From Hyphomonas sp. (GTDB lineage Bacteria > Pseudomonadota > Alphaproteobacteria > Caulobacterales > Hyphomonadaceae), in the NCBI GenBank assembly GCA_029287305.1, contig JARFRJ010000020.1, positions 1 to 6,166 of the forward strand: a stretch of DNA of 6,166 bases, in the 5' to 3' direction. Below the pieces are notes generated by a model that saw nothing but the letters and a program-made list of their open reading frames with translations, was not told the origin of the DNA and made no database searches. Made by a program: the position numbers and the translations under genes. Of the stretch, positions 5,475 to 6,166 are shown one piece after another (the first letter of the stretch is position 1; the number at the start of each line of letters is the position of its first letter).

Positions 5475-6166
5475 ATGACGCAGACAGCTCTTATAGGCGA
5501 AATGCCTTTGCCCAAATCTTCCAGAAGACCCCGTAAATGGCGTCTGGCTGACATTATTGACGGGCGTAAATTGCGCGTGCAATTGACCGCCATGGCGCAG
5601 GAGCATATCGGCCAAGAGGCTGAAAAGCGCAAACGCGCGCTTGATCTTCTGCATGCGGGCCTGTTTCGCGGACGTATGATTGCCGAAGAGAGGCTGAAAG
5701 CTGGCGCAGATGGGCTGGATACGGCGCGGCTACTCTCGGCTGTGCAAGATGAGGTCATCTCAGCCCTATATGATTTTACGGTGACACATGTCTATCGCGC
5801 GAGCAATCCAACAGAGGGGGAACGTCTGGCGATATTTGCAACCGGTGGTTATGGACGCAATGTGCTGGCTCCGTCCTCCGATATCGATCTGCTTTTCCTG
5901 CGTCGGTATAATGTCAGCCCATGGGCGGAAAGTGTCATTGAATACATCCTCTATGCCTTATGGGATATGGGCCTGAAAGTGGGCCATGCCTTTCGCACGA
6001 TTGAAGGCTGCTTGTCGCTCGCTCGCGAATATGTGACGATTAAAACCTCTCTGCTGGATGAACGCTTTTTATTGGGCGATCGGGCCTTTTCAGTGGAGTT
6101 TCAAAAACGTATTGAAAAAGACTGTATTAAAGTACAAGATGCTGATTTTATTGCAGATAAGCTGAA
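5475..6166 (+). CDS. glnD: Bifunctional PII uridylyltransferase/uridylyl-removing enzyme GlnD (3' end outside window)
   Basis: GlnD senses glutamine and adds or removes UMP on PII proteins (GlnB/GlnK), controlling nitrogen assimilation. The frame stays open from the ATG at 5475 to the window end, giving 230 residues of a protein usually around 900 or more. Only the N-terminal nucleotidyltransferase domain is seen; the HD uridylyl-removing domain and the two ACT domains would lie downstream. The active site is intact: GGYGR at 124-128 and SSDIDLLFL from 134, with metal-binding Asp136 and Asp138. The alphaproteobacterial-type ALWDMGLKVGHAFRT follows (161-175), then LAREYVTIKTSLLDERFLLG. The N-terminal DIIDGRKLRVQLTAMA (26-41) is also typical of alphaproteobacterial GlnD. 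A strong ribosome binding site precedes the start. It follows the membrane protein gene by 49 nt and may be cotranscribed with it. The usual neighbours I recall (mutS, murJ) are not seen upstream. Confidence 0.96.
   Translation, partial: MTQTALIGEMPLPKSSRRPRKWRLADIIDGRKLRVQLTAMAQEHIGQEAEKRKRALDLLHAGLFRGRMIAEERLKAGADGLDTARLLSAVQDEVISALYDFTVTHVYRASNPTEGERLAIFATGGYGRNVLAPSSDIDLLFLRRYNVSPWAESVIEYILYALWDMGLKVGHAFRTIEGCLSLAREYVTIKTSLLDERFLLGDRAFSVEFQKRIEKDCIKVQDADFIADKL

Noticed and set aside
5339..5758. 139-aa minus-strand open frame
   Set aside because: It is antisense to the end of the membrane gene and the start of glnD, which has clear motifs; the protein is compositionally odd and unrecognisable.

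Overview
The window is a stretch of ordinary-looking bacterial chromosome. It carries eight protein-coding genes, all on the + strand, and is densely packed. The gene order murA, DUF2948, hisD, UPF0262, infA, maf is a chromosomal arrangement I associate with Alphaproteobacteria. DUF2948 and UPF0262 are essentially alphaproteobacterial families, and the glnD fragment also has alphaproteobacterial features. GC content is near one half by eye, lower than in many Rhizobiales or Caulobacterales, so a moderate-GC alphaproteobacterium is likely. I cannot name the genus. I see no mobile element, CRISPR array, tRNA, rRNA or phage gene.

Layout: (1) 1-1124 is the 3' nine tenths of murA, whose true start lies before the window. 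(2) 1177-1626 is a DUF2948 protein. (3) 1631-2917 is hisD, placed 4 nt after DUF2948 and probably translationally coupled to it. (4) 2934-3422 is a UPF0262 protein. (5) 3423-3537 is a 115-nt gap with an imperfect hairpin and a weak promoter candidate. (6) 3538-3756 is infA (72 aa). (7) 3764-4336 is maf, apparently with a non-ATG start 7 nt after infA. (8) 4337-4474 is a 138-nt gap with a GC hairpin, a possible promoter and an orphan Shine-Dalgarno-like sequence. (9) 4475-5425 is an unrecognised membrane protein of 316 aa built from two similar four-helix halves. (10) 5475-6166 is the 5' part of glnD, running off the end of the window.

The recognised genes are housekeeping: peptidoglycan precursor synthesis (MurA), histidine biosynthesis (HisD), translation initiation (IF-1), hydrolysis of non-canonical or pyrimidine nucleotides (Maf), and nitrogen-status signalling through PII uridylylation (GlnD). 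They do not form one pathway. They look like a conserved growth-linked cluster in which two uncharacterised families (DUF2948, UPF0262) are fixed between essential genes. murA to UPF0262 is probably one transcript. infA-maf is tightly coupled and may have its own promoter. The membrane gene and glnD may form a further unit.

I did not find a convincing undescribed system. The observation most worth following is the internally duplicated membrane protein between maf and glnD.
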